Assembly: GCA_000320545.1 (NCBI GenBank)
Contig: ADNK01001134.1
Coordinates: 7,501 to 71,500, forward strand
Reading direction: 5' to 3'
Length of the DNA stretch: 64,000 bases
From: Bigelowiella natans CCMP2755
Lineage: Eukaryota > Cercozoa > Chlorarachniophyceae
Shown: piece by piece, positions 39,182-48,140 of the stretch
Position numbering within the stretch: the stretch's first letter is position 1
Layout: every line of letters begins with the position of its first letter
The notes under the pieces: generated by a model
Database searches by the model: none
What the model was told of the DNA's origin: nothing
The model's input: only the letters and a program-made list of their open reading frames with translations
Made by a program: the position numbers and the translations under genes

Positions 39182-39237
<56 letters not shown>

Positions 39238-39488
39238 TGTGTGCGTGTTTGTGTGTTTGCGTATGGAACAAACCGTCTTCATCGAGGCGTAAGGCCGGAG
39301 CAGCTGCTTCTATCCACACTATGTTCTCCTTGACCGCGTCCACGTACATGGTCTTCATGTAACGGCGGAGCGCATCTTCGCCGCCAGATTCGATCATATA
39401 TGACGCACAATATTGCCTGTCCTTCGCTCACGCAAAATGCAATGCACACGTAGACTTATGTTCTCATTTTGTCGTACATGTCTGGTGG

Positions 39489-39532
<44 letters not shown>

Positions 39533-40238
39533 AGAGAGAGAGAATGAGGGTATGGGCCAATGGAACGTTGTCACATAGATCTATCCATACCCATATTTTA
39601 GGAAACTCTTTGAGGCTGTCCAGTCTTTTAACTTCTCTCAGGATGTCGTTCTCACTGGCATTCGGCTCTAGCGTTCTATTCACAACAGACACCTCCTTAA
39701 CCCTCAAAGACATTACTCATACAACAGTTATTCCTCGCCCATTCCCTGTCTCTTTCTCAATATGTACTAGTGTATTATTGCCTGGGTCCGAAGAAAGCCT
39801 GGATGGGATCTGGTGTGGCGAGCTTGTCTGCACGCCTGTAAAACTTCTCGGCTCTTTTCGGGTTGGATTCTTTGATGGAATCGGCATAATCCCTCGCCTT
39901 CTTCACGAACCTGGAGAATCCAATTGTGTAACAACAACCCCATAAATCTTCATCTACGTGTCGCATAACCTCTCCTTGTCAAAATCCTTCGCTAACTGCT
40001 CCATCAGCTCACGAGTAACCATGGCTGCCCCGAAGTGGATGTGCAGGTGAGCCTACGGCCAAGATTGGGTGGAAGGGAAGGGAAAATATCCAATCAGAGA
40101 GCATCTTCAAGATTTCTTTTTGGTCATCAGGGTGCGGATCGCATGCAAAAGCCACGATGGCCATCGTTGAGTGAACTTTACTTTAGGGAGCGCGTTGAGG
40201 TCGCGTCGGCGGTGGGGGCGGGAATGTAAGCACCCCAT
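37967..40238 (-). CDS. ADA: Adenosine deaminase
   Basis: Adenosine deaminase is a zinc hydrolase converting adenosine to inosine in purine salvage. There are ten exons on the complement: 40182-40238, 39970-40052, 39782-39910, 39591-39702, 39274-39421, 39082-39158, 39003-39020, 38821-38965, 38403-38683 and 37967-38176 (TAG). They sum to 1260 nt (419 aa) with consistent phases. Zinc and catalytic motifs are in order: LPKAHLHIHFGA (HxH), HHAGE (His and Glu), RIGHG, VCPLSNRML and LGSDDPGFFGTS (two Asp). One intron (39703-39781) starts GC instead of GT, and one exon is 18 nt (TSYLCA). The middle region, about residues 50-190, is less conserved than the metal sites, so exon limits there are less sure. 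The start at MGCLHSRP is chosen because it reads in frame into LPK. Confidence 0.88.
39184..39246. repeat. Compound (CT)n(GT)n microsatellite
   Basis: In the ADA intron between exons 39274-39421 and 39082-39158. Confidence 0.95.
39491..39543. repeat. (GA)n microsatellite
   Basis: In the ADA intron between exons 39591-39702 and 39274-39421; on the coding strand it is a CT tract. Confidence 0.95.
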
Positions 40239-40354
40239 CCGGTTAGGGCATCTCTTCTCTGTGGTCGGTCGTCGACGTGGGTTGTAACGGTACACACAGC
40301 CGACTCGACAGTTTCCGGTTTTTGGTGTTTTTCGGTGTGATTTTCCCTAAAAAA

Positions 40355-40560
40355 ATGCATCGTTTCTCAGAGCACGGAATGGCTTCTTTCATGACGACAA
40401 GGGTCGCTGCTCGCATTTCCGAACAATTTGAAAAAGCTTCCCCCGAACATGCGAATCGAGCAATCGAAGAGACTTCGCTCGGCCTCCTCGGTTTCATCAT
40501 GCGGCAGCTATGCTTGGCTGCCCTAGATCAACCCCCGCCTCCCTTCCTTCCCGTGGTTCT
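40355..40560 (+). CDS. Possible first exon of a divergent gene next to ADA (uncertain)
   Basis: An ATG-started open frame begins 117 bp upstream of the ADA start on the other strand. It gives MHRFSEHGMASFMTTRVAAR then a helical ISEQFEKASP..ANRAIEETSLG segment, which looks more protein-like than random sequence. It has no recognised family, and no clear continuation is seen before the palindrome-rich DNA and the retrotransposon at 40653. It could be a short gene, a first exon whose remainder was lost, or chance. Confidence 0.28.
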
Positions 40561-40648
40561 AATCTGTGCGATTCCCCCGCTAGCCCGCCCGACACCCGAA
40601 TGCCGAATGCCACGTACTCATTCACTGCACGCCCATTGCGCTCATGTC

Positions 40649-40652
40649 TCCA
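40649..40652. repeat. Target-site duplication TCCA (left)
   Basis: TCCA lies directly before the left LTR and is repeated at 46367-46370. Confidence 0.85.
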
Positions 40653-40978
40653 TGTTGCGCGTAAGGTGTTCACAGGCCGAGGCGCTACGTGCACAAGTAG
40701 GCAGGGGGGGGGAAAGGCACGTTTGCTTCCTTTTGAAGAGTTGTGTTTATTTTTATTAAAGATTATATTTTTATTAAATCGTGCACTGCGTAATCATTCG
40801 CGAAGCTTTCGCGAATGCCGCCGCACGTGGGGCAGCACACTTCCGGTGTGCTGCCATGAGTCCCGCCGGAACCCACGTGCCTATGCTGTATTAATATCTA
40901 CGTTATCTATATTCTATATCCGCGACAACCCCTTTGTTGTCGCACGTGACTTGTGCCCGCGTAGTGGTACGCGCTACA
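40653..40978 (-). repeat. LTR, 3' copy in element orientation
   Basis: A 326-bp LTR, TGTTGCGCG...CGCGCTACA, whose ends are inverted with 8 of 9 bases matching. It contains three strong inverted repeats: 40796-40816; 40831-40840 with 40846-40855, nested inside a GCACGTGGG/CCCACGTGC pair (40823-40831, 40872-40880); and 40922-40929 with 40936-40943. Confidence 0.96.
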
Positions 40979-40991
40979 CCTCCCCCAAGTC
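40979..40991 (-). other. Polypurine tract of retrotransposon
   Basis: On the - strand GACTTGGGGGAGG ends exactly at the LTR boundary, the expected place for plus-strand priming. Confidence 0.75.
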
Positions 40992-41029
40992 ACGTTGCTC
41001 CTTCCTTCCTTCCTTATTCCCTTAGACCT

Positions 41030-44000
41030 TCATCGCTTTCGGAACTTCACCAACCACCAGGTAATAGATTCCTCTCTAACCTTATCTCCTTTGTCGCTTA
41101 CCCAGAACTCACCTTCGTCCTTAGGTTCGTGTCCATACCAGCCCTCTGCATCAAGGTCCCCCAGGACCTTATACCAGTGCTCAAAGGGTAAGTCGGGAAC
41201 AGCTAGGTAGAGTAGCTGATATTTTCCGTCCTTTATTTTCATAGCTACCCTCTCCATATTTCGTAATCCAGGGTAGCCTAGATAGACAATCTTCATGCGC
41301 CAATCGTCGTTCACCCTGACCTTATTGTTTCCATATTCCACATCGAACTTAGGTCGGGGTCCTAAACAAGGCATTGCTCGCTCCCACACAGTAGGGTTTA
41401 CTTTAACATCCTCTAGGAGCTTCTCACCGATATCATAATTCTTTAGGTGACTGATGTGGCGCAAGGTGACCCTGTTCCCATCATAGATGTAGTACTGCTT
41501 CCTCCCCTTCCTCTCGGTAACCTTTGCAACGCCACCCCAGAAGGGGTCTTGTTTATTTCTCGATCTCAGATTTACCTTGGCCCTAACATACTGTCCTTCC
41601 TTTAGAACTCGGCCATCGTACGGGACCTTCTCGTCTTCGCTCTCGGTATCGTCGTCGTTGTCGTCGCCTTCTTCCCTCTCCTTATCCTTGATACCTCCCC
41701 CAGACGTGAAGGTGTCGTTTACTAACCCTTGTATCTTGTCTGGTGTGGTGCTATTTATCCTGCTTAGGTTGGCCAAGGTGCGGTGGAGTCGCTCTACCTT
41801 GGAGTTGGACTGGGCATAGTATACAGGTGAGGCATCAATATTAGGGTGTGGTAGCTGTAGAAGAGAGGTCTCATTATCCACATGTAACTTCTTTGGTATC
41901 TTGTTTATGCTAACTTCATCAGGGATAGCCTGGAGCTCAGACTCCCAGGTACGGTAGCAGTTAGTAAGCCTCTGCTTATATAAGCCTTTGTTCTTCTTAG
42001 CAACGTTGACCTTGATAATCTTTTTAACCCAGCACTTTCCAGTGGCCACATCAACGAAGGTAAGGTAGTGATAGCCATCGTACTTATAAACATCAATTTG
42101 CACGATATCTAAGAAGTTCCTTGCTTTGATTTTCTTAGATGCACGGCTCTTGCTGGACTCCTTGGTGGCGACGCCTGCCGCCTTCAAGCTGGAGCACCTG
42201 CAGCCACGCAGGTATGTCCTTATCTCTTTTAGCTTGTAGGGCCAGTAGTAATGGTAGAGTAGAGCAGTGATATGGTTTTCTCCTACGTGTGCAGGTCCAT
42301 GGGCGGTAAAGAGAAGGGCTCCCCTGGTCCGCCGTGGCACGTAGGTACGCCTAACATTATTAGTGTATACATATATCCTATCACTAAGTACCTCATGCTT
42401 GTGTTTGTATTTATCCAGGTGTTCTTGAAGGTGCTGGAGCTCCTCTGGCTCAGGCAGGAAGTCGCCGTCCTCGAAGGTAATCGCGTTAACCATAGGGGTG
42501 ACCTGGGTAGGGACTTTCTTTTCGAACAGCCTGCTGAAATAGTCAGCAAGCTGCTTGTCTCCTGGTGCGTAGACCACTGTCCTCTTGTCCCTAAACTCTT
42601 CCGTGTCCGCCCTCATAGCTGCATACTCATCGTTAGGCGCTTCGAGCTTGCGGTCGATGCCTAGGAGGGGCTTGTGGTCAGTCATTAAGGTGAAGCTGGG
42701 CACCGACAGCAGGTAGTATCTTAGTTTCCTCTGCGCCTCAGTCATGGCTTTATACTCTCCTTTTGTAGGGCTGTACTTGGCCTCAGCTGCTGTGCAGGCC
42801 CTGCCCCACACCCGTATGATCTGCTGGTCTTGGGTAAGTACAGCAGCCATACCTAGCTTAGACCAGTCTGTCCATAGGGTAGCTGGTCTAGTAGTGTCTA
42901 GCTTAGCATTCAATAGGGTGTTGCTGCATAACTTTATTAGGTTATCGAAGTGGGCATCAAGGCCAGCCTTGGCCCACACCTTAGCGAAGCTGAGGCCTAC
43001 AGAGTTCTCCTTCCGGTAAGCAGTAGTAAAAGCAGCTGCAGTCCTAGCGTAGGTAGGGGAGAACCTACGTAGTATCCAAGCTGCAGTCTGCAAGAATGAC
43101 TTTAACTCCTTTGCATTCTTAGGTTTAGGGGCTTGCTGTAGTGCTGCTACTTTCTCGGGGTTTGGGGTGATGCGGCCTTGCTCCAGGTAATATCCACACC
43201 ACTTGATTCTTGTAGCTAGGAATGTACACTTCTGCAGTCTAATAGTAAAACCGAAGTGTGCAAACCTAATAAATATATTTTCCAGGAGGAAGATCTGAGC
43301 GACGACTGTGTTGGTACATATTATGTCATCATCCACATACACAAACACAAACACCCACAACACAGACGCCATCCCATCATGTGTGTATGCCCTGTAGTTC
43401 TGACTACTGAACGCATCCCCTGATATGCTTAGGCCGTAAGGGAATACGACGAAGTGCCACTTCCTGTGCCTGCTGGAGAACGCGGTAATGGGGCGGGAGG
43501 TTTTGTGGATGGGTGTCTGCATGTATGATTCATTTTTATCTAGGGAAGAGTAGTATTTGTATCCTATGACGTGTTCAATAACGTCATCTATCCTTGGTGT
43601 AGGTGTCTGGATCCTCTTTATTACTCGGTTGTGGCGGATGAAGTTGTGCGCCAGGCGGAAGAAAGGGTAAGTAGGTTTCTTAGCTAGCACATGTCTCACG
43701 TTCCATGGTGAGTTGCTTGGCTCTATCTTCCCTTCCTTTGCCCATTCATTGATCTGCCACTCTATCTTTTCCCAGTCCGCTTCCGGTCGCCTATGTTCTG
43801 GGTCATTGATGATGCACTCTTCGTATCCCTTCTTTAGCTCGATCTTTACTGGGGTAAGCTTGCTGGAGGGCTTCGTCGTCGGCTTGGTGATGTCAGAGTA
43901 CTTCTCGTTTAATATTTTATTAATGTACTTTTTGCCTTTGTCGATATCCCAATCATCAGCTGGGGGGGTCTTGTCCAGTAGCTCCGTTATCTGTCGGATG

Positions 44001-45472
44001 GTCTTGCCGGGGTTCTTCTTCCGTAGCTCGGTAGGTGTAGGTAGCTTGTTGTCCGCTAGGTCCATAAACTCTAACGCATTAACGCTTGACTCAGAGGTCC
44101 ACTCGTCAAGCCGTATCATGTTCTGGCTGATGGTCCTGCCTGACTTCTTTGGCAACTTAGCAAAGTATATCTTGTGATTGTAGAATGATATGATCCCCCC
44201 TAATTTTTCTAGGGCATCCTGTCCGAGGAGTAGTTCCATGGATAAAGTCATGGCTACTCGGGTCTTGATTTGGGTCTCCGCGTCGCTGCCAGGTATCTGT
44301 AGCTTTAGCATTAGCTCACCGACGGTCTTCATGGAAGAGCTTCCGTCTGCTTGAGCATATTTACGTTCTTTCTTAGTCACTTGATCCAATAGTCCTAACC
44401 TTCTTACTGTGCTTAGGCTTATGAAGGACTTCGGCATGCTGCCACTATCCCAAAGGGCAGGTAGTTTCTTGTAGTCTCCGTAGCTGTCTTTAACTTTAAC
44501 CTTGGTCATAGCAACTTTGATAGTCCTGTTAGCGTCTTCGTCATTAATGTTGCATACTCCTAAGTTCTTTATGTCGTCTAGGGTCATGGGCTTGTCTTGG
44601 TCCTGCGTTGCTGGTACTGCTGTCTTCGTCGGCGCCTGCTTAAGGTGATCTAATATTCCGTTTATCTGCTGCTGTATAGCATTGATACTGTTCTGCTTTT
44701 TGTTCTTATATTTATTGTTCTTCCCGTTGTTGCTGCCTTGCCATTTGCTGTTGTTATATCCTTGTCCTCTGCCTTTCTTTCTCTTTAACTTCTCGTAGTG
44801 TTCGTTGAGCTGCCTGATCGTCATCCTGGGTCGTCCTTCTTTCCTGTCTCTGCAGTCTTTAGCGGTGTGTTTCCCTTTACGTGAGCAGTATCCGCAACGT
44901 CGGTTACCTTCCCTGTCCTTGTACCAGTCTCGCTGCGGCTTAATAGCGTTAATGTTTCCTATGCCAGGTACCTTAGGGCTGGTAAACTTGCGGTCCTGCT
45001 CCTGCTCGCGTAGGGATATAGCCTGCACTGCTGCCTCCATCGTGGTGTAGCCTTTCTCCGTAACGTAAGTGGATTCCTTTATCTTTAACTTGAACTCTTC
45101 AAACCTTGCCTGATCATCACCTGTGTTGTAATTAAAATCATGTAGTTCGTCGATCATATCCTGGAAGCGCGTGGCAAAGTCTCTAACAGGTTCTCTCTCA
45201 TGCTGCATCATTGCTCTGTATTTTCTAATAGCCTGGGGTAGGGAGTTAGCATCCTGTTCATTTACAAAAGCCTTCATTATCGCCTCAACGTCTCGTAGCC
45301 CACTAACTGTAGTGTGTATTTTCTCTAGCTGCCTGATCCGGGTCCTGCCTGTCTCGTAAAGGTCCATGGCTTGCTTTATTATAGCTAGCCATTTGAGCTT
45401 GTCGTTTTCGGTGGGGTTAGGTAAAGTCGCAGAGTATACTCCTAGCGTTCTTCCACCACCTCCTTGCCTCAC
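41030..45472 (-). CDS. pol: Retrotransposon polyprotein: capsid/nucleocapsid, PR, RT, RNase H, integrase
   Basis: A frame of about 1480 codons without internal stops; the coordinate start is a GTG, not ATG, so it is probably expressed by frameshift from gag. The first part is still gag-like, with a capsid helix region then a zinc knuckle CGYCSRKGKHTAKDC at about residue 195. The aspartic protease motif DSGS is near 340. Reverse transcriptase has PYGLSISGDAF and YVDDD near 710. RNase H has TDWSKLG near 868 and TDHKPLL. The integrase zinc finger is HVGENH..CRCSSLK near 1065-1085, and the catalytic core has DIVQIDVYKYDG, KLHVDNE and NSKVERLHRTL (DDE). The C-terminal part has an SH3-like stretch rich in Tyr and Lys and no recognised chromodomain. 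Confidence 0.95.
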   Translation of the reverse strand: MRQGGGGRTLGVYSATLPNPTENDKLKWLAIIKQAMDLYETGRTRIRQLEKIHTTVSGLRDVEAIMKAFVNEQDANSLPQAIRKYRAMMQHEREPVRDFATRFQDMIDELHDFNYNTGDDQARFEEFKLKIKESTYVTEKGYTTMEAAVQAISLREQEQDRKFTSPKVPGIGNINAIKPQRDWYKDREGNRRCGYCSRKGKHTAKDCRDRKEGRPRMTIRQLNEHYEKLKRKKGRGQGYNNSKWQGSNNGKNNKYKNKKQNSINAIQQQINGILDHLKQAPTKTAVPATQDQDKPMTLDDIKNLGVCNINDEDANRTIKVAMTKVKVKDSYGDYKKLPALWDSGSMPKSFISLSTVRRLGLLDQVTKKERKYAQADGSSSMKTVGELMLKLQIPGSDAETQIKTRVAMTLSMELLLGQDALEKLGGIISFYNHKIYFAKLPKKSGRTISQNMIRLDEWTSESSVNALEFMDLADNKLPTPTELRKKNPGKTIRQITELLDKTPPADDWDIDKGKKYINKILNEKYSDITKPTTKPSSKLTPVKIELKKGYEECIINDPEHRRPEADWEKIEWQINEWAKEGKIEPSNSPWNVRHVLAKKPTYPFFRLAHNFIRHNRVIKRIQTPTPRIDDVIEHVIGYKYYSSLDKNESYMQTPIHKTSRPITAFSSRHRKWHFVVFPYGLSISGDAFSSQNYRAYTHDGMASVLWVFVFVYVDDDIICTNTVVAQIFLLENIFIRFAHFGFTIRLQKCTFLATRIKWCGYYLEQGRITPNPEKVAALQQAPKPKNAKELKSFLQTAAWILRRFSPTYARTAAAFTTAYRKENSVGLSFAKVWAKAGLDAHFDNLIKLCSNTLLNAKLDTTRPATLWTDWSKLGMAAVLTQDQQIIRVWGRACTAAEAKYSPTKGEYKAMTEAQRKLRYYLLSVPSFTLMTDHKPLLGIDRKLEAPNDEYAAMRADTEEFRDKRTVVYAPGDKQLADYFSRLFEKKVPTQVTPMVNAITFEDGDFLPEPEELQHLQEHLDKYKHKHEVLSDRIYVYTNNVRRTYVPRRTRGALLFTAHGPAHVGENHITALLYHYYWPYKLKEIRTYLRGCRCSSLKAAGVATKESSKSRASKKIKARNFLDIVQIDVYKYDGYHYLTFVDVATGKCWVKKIIKVNVAKKNKGLYKQRLTNCYRTWESELQAIPDEVSINKIPKKLHVDNETSLLQLPHPNIDASPVYYAQSNSKVERLHRTLANLSRINSTTPDKIQGLVNDTFTSGGGIKDKEREEGDDNDDDTESEDEKVPYDGRVLKEGQYVRAKVNLRSRNKQDPFWGGVAKVTERKGRKQYYIYDGNRVTLRHISHLKNYDIGEKLLEDVKVNPTVWERAMPCLGPRPKFDVEYGNNKVRVNDDWRMKIVYLGYPGLRNMERVAMKIKDGKYQLLYLAVPDLPFEHWYKVLGDLDAEGWYGHEPKDEGEFWVSDKGDKVREESITWWLVKFRKR

Positions 45473-46001
45473 CTCTTTTCCCGTTGTATTTCGTTATCAT
45501 AACCGGTGCTGTTTTAACAGACATGAACTGGGTGTTCCGCTGTACCGGCTGCTGCTGCTTGACGGTGCTCTGGGTCGTCCCCCGCGAGGCGCCCAGACCC
45601 CCGTCGTTCCTAAACAAAGCTGCCCACTCTGGAGGTAAGTCTGCTTCGTAATCCATGATGTCCTGCATGATAGCTGCCCAAACATCATGTGTCTGATACT
45701 TGTATTCTATCGATACTTTCAGTTTGGCGTAGTTGCTCGCCCTGGGTCGCAAGGCTCGTAATGCCATTACGACCTTCTTGCTTTCGGCGGCCACGTCCTC
45801 GTCGTCCGCCTCGTAGAAGTTCTCCAGTGCCTCTGCTGCTGCATCTGCTTTCTTAATCCCGGGTGCTGGTCCCGGCGGTGCCTGTGGAGGTGTTCCTCCT
45901 CCTTCCTTAGCGTCCGTATCGCCCTTCCTTTCCTGTTTCTGCTCGTGCCCTTGCACGGCCTGCGAGCCAAAGTCCTGCTGTTCTTCTAGCTGCTGTGACA
46001 T
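45417..46001 (-). CDS. gag: Retrotransposon gag, N-terminal part
   Basis: A frame of 194 codons starting at ATG 46001, 40 bp inside the 5' LTR in element orientation. It is rich in Gln, Glu, Ala, Pro and Arg. It ends within the capsid region at ARRWWKNARSILCDFT. The matching continuation of the capsid lies in the +1 frame of the long polyprotein, with which it overlaps for about 56 bp. A possible +1 slip site is described under findings. Confidence 0.85.
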   Translation of the reverse strand: MSQQLEEQQDFGSQAVQGHEQKQERKGDTDAKEGGGTPPQAPPGPAPGIKKADAAAEALENFYEADDEDVAAESKKVVMALRALRPRASNYAKLKVSIEYKYQTHDVWAAIMQDIMDYEADLPPEWAALFRNDGGLGASRGTTQSTVKQQQPVQRNTQFMSVKTAPVMITKYNGKRGEARRWWKNARSILCDFT

Positions 46002-46040
46002 TGTTAGTCAAATCGTTTCCCGTGTGTGGAAGCCAAAGGT
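46002..46040 (-). other. Retrotransposon leader with possible primer-binding site
   Basis: The 39-bp leader follows the 5' LTR in element orientation. A TGG, as expected where a tRNA 3' CCA would pair, occurs 5 bases inside (TGGCTTCCACACACGGG). I could not match it to a tRNA. Confidence 0.4.
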
Positions 46041-46366
46041 TGTTGCGCGTAAGGTGTTCACAGGCCGAGGCGCTACGTGCACAAGTAGGCAGGGGGGGGG
46101 AAAGGCACGTTTGCTTCCTTTTGAAGAGTTGTGTTTATTTTTATTAAAGATTATATTTTTATTAAATCGTGCACTGCGTAATCATTCGCGAAGCTTTCGC
46201 GAATGCCGCCGCACGTGGGGCAGCACACTTCCGGTGTGCTGCCATGAGTCCCGCCGGAACCCACGTGCCTATGCTGTATTAATATCTACGTTATCTATAT
46301 TCTATATCCGCGACAACCCCTTTGTTGTCGCACGTGACTTGTGCCCGCGTAGTGGTACGCGCTACA
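46041..46366 (-). repeat. LTR, 5' copy in element orientation
   Basis: 326 bp, reading the same as the copy at 40653-40978 in every block I compared. Confidence 0.96.
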
Positions 46367-46370
46367 TCCA
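46367..46370. repeat. Target-site duplication TCCA (right)
   Basis: Immediate right flank of the element; matches 40649-40652. Confidence 0.85.
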
Positions 46371-47424
46371 CATGATCTAGATGATGTCCATGTCTCAAAA
46401 TGCTAGAATGGCATGAATGCGGTGTGCGATGTGCGCGTGCGGGCCGCGACACATTGCTCGATTGAGCTAACGAGATGCACGTGTTTGGATGCAAGCGTGG
46501 AAATAGCGGCCCGCCCAGCTAGCCAGCTTCGCATCGCTGCATTCTGCGAACTGTGCATGAGCTAGACGAGGTTCAGCTAGAGCTCCACCAGGCGTGCTCC
46601 ATGGGTGCTGTGCATGCGCAGCGGGGATCGAAGCTTGTTGGTCATGCAATTAATGGAAATGCGATGCATTACCGTTTGTACGTGCAATGATGCATGTCTC
46701 AATTGTATGGCTTGCAGTTTTCTATATTTCATGCAGACTAGCCTACTACACATGGCAAACAAGCTCCTATTAGCTGAGCTAGCAATGCGCACATCTAGCT
46801 AGACACACCTCAGCTACGTGTGTGATACAGTGGTTGGCCAACCTGCTTTCCCTTAAACCGCGCGTCACCGCTCTCATGCTACGCGGATTTGCATCTATGG
46901 CTTAGTGGATGATCTGGATGCTCGGGAAGCTAGAAGAAGTATTAAGTGTGACTTCAATTCGTTTCGAGTGCTTAACCCATTGCCTGCTGCGTGTAGACTA
47001 ACGCACGAATTGCAACGAAAAATTACGAGCCTTGGCCATGTCAACGTATGCCTGCGCAATGGTAGTGAAGAAGAACAGAAGAAAGAGGAAATATATATAA
47101 TTAAAGATCAAGCAAAAGTAAACTTAGAGGTCTGCTGCATTTCTGAAAGATTGTTGAACAATTTGGTGTCGGCTTATTGAATTGTGTAATCATGGCAAAT
47201 GGCCAAAATCTTTGCGAGAAGCAGCTGCATTGAATGCTGATAAGTATATGAACCATAATGTGCTTTACCTCGGGGATGTAATCAAAGTACATCGCATATT
47301 GGTGGAACAATCCGGACCTTTAATAAACCAAACCACATCATAATGAACGACTGCTTATCAAAACCACCGGAATCTGCAATGTTCTCTCTTATTTGTTTTT
47401 AATTAGAATAAATTGATTTGTATC
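46371..47424. other. Palindrome-rich spacer interrupted by the retrotransposon
   Basis: atgatctagatg, cagctagccagc, agctagagctc, catctagctagac and gcgatgcatt mark the same type of spacer as elsewhere, up to about 46880. A 91-codon open frame at 46905-47180 has no recognised motif and is not called. AT-rich sequence follows to the stop codon of the next - strand gene. Confidence 0.55.
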
Positions 47425-47726
47425 TTAAACCTTTGTGCGTAGGTATTCCTGACACCTAGCTTCTGGAGCTCGTTCCACGTATACACTGTCGCCATACCTT
47501 TCACGGGTAAATAATATCAATGCACGAGACAGCCAAAATGATGATGCTGAAGAAGAAGAAGATGAAGCAGATGATGAAGTTGACAGCTTCTAATTCTAAT
47601 GACAGATCTCATTATCACCCCCATCACTGCAATGACTCATAACAGATCTCACTATCACCACCATCATTGCAATGACCTGGGAACTCAGACTTTTCCCACA
47701 GCATTGCAACTGGGCCAAGCTGTAAT

Positions 47727-47764
<38 letters not shown>

Positions 47765-48104
47765 CGTTTCAGAAGAAGCTAATATCAGCTGCCTCATCTC
47801 TACCCTATAAACGCCCTTACTTAGCGCTCAACCAAAACAAACAATGGGCTCACTAAACAACCCACCGCTATGAAATCATGGTTGTAGGGCGATATCAAGC
47901 TCAGATGGTGTTGACGCTGCATCATGGTGATGCCGCTGTCTCCTTCCTCGTCCCCCTCCTCATCGCCCTCGTTTCTTCCCAAATCTCCTGCTTTCTCTGT
48001 TCGGGTGCTCCGCTCCGCCGCAGCTAGAGATATGTTTGCGTAGAAAGAGAGGTCTTGAGCGCTTGGAGAGGCATGCAGCTCAATGTCGTGGTTTCCTTCC
48101 TAAT

Positions 48105-48140
<36 letters not shown>

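Larger units (their letters stand above)
40653..46366 (-). mobile_element. Complete Ty3/gypsy-type LTR retrotransposon
   Basis: A 5714-bp element lies on the - strand, bounded by two 326-bp LTRs beginning TG and ending CA. I compared the LTRs by eye and found no differences, including a run of nine G, so insertion is recent. Internally, in element order, are a short gag frame, then a long frame carrying the rest of gag, aspartic protease, reverse transcriptase, RNase H and integrase. The order PR-RT-RH-INT defines the Ty3/gypsy group. A 4-bp TCCA duplication flanks it. It sits in a palindrome-rich spacer between ADA and the putative hydrolase gene. Confidence 0.97.

Noticed and set aside
40510-41025. 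171-codon + strand frame over the left LTR
   Set aside because: It spans the LTR, and the shared part recurs in the other LTR at 46041-46366; non-coding repeat sequence.
41577-41819. + strand open frames across the retrotransposon (also 43713-44177 and 42272-42664)
   Set aside because: Shadows of the - strand polyprotein, with no family motifs of their own.
46905-47180. 91-codon + strand frame near the right flank of the retrotransposon
   Set aside because: No motif, no splice context and a composition like its surroundings; not enough to call a gene.
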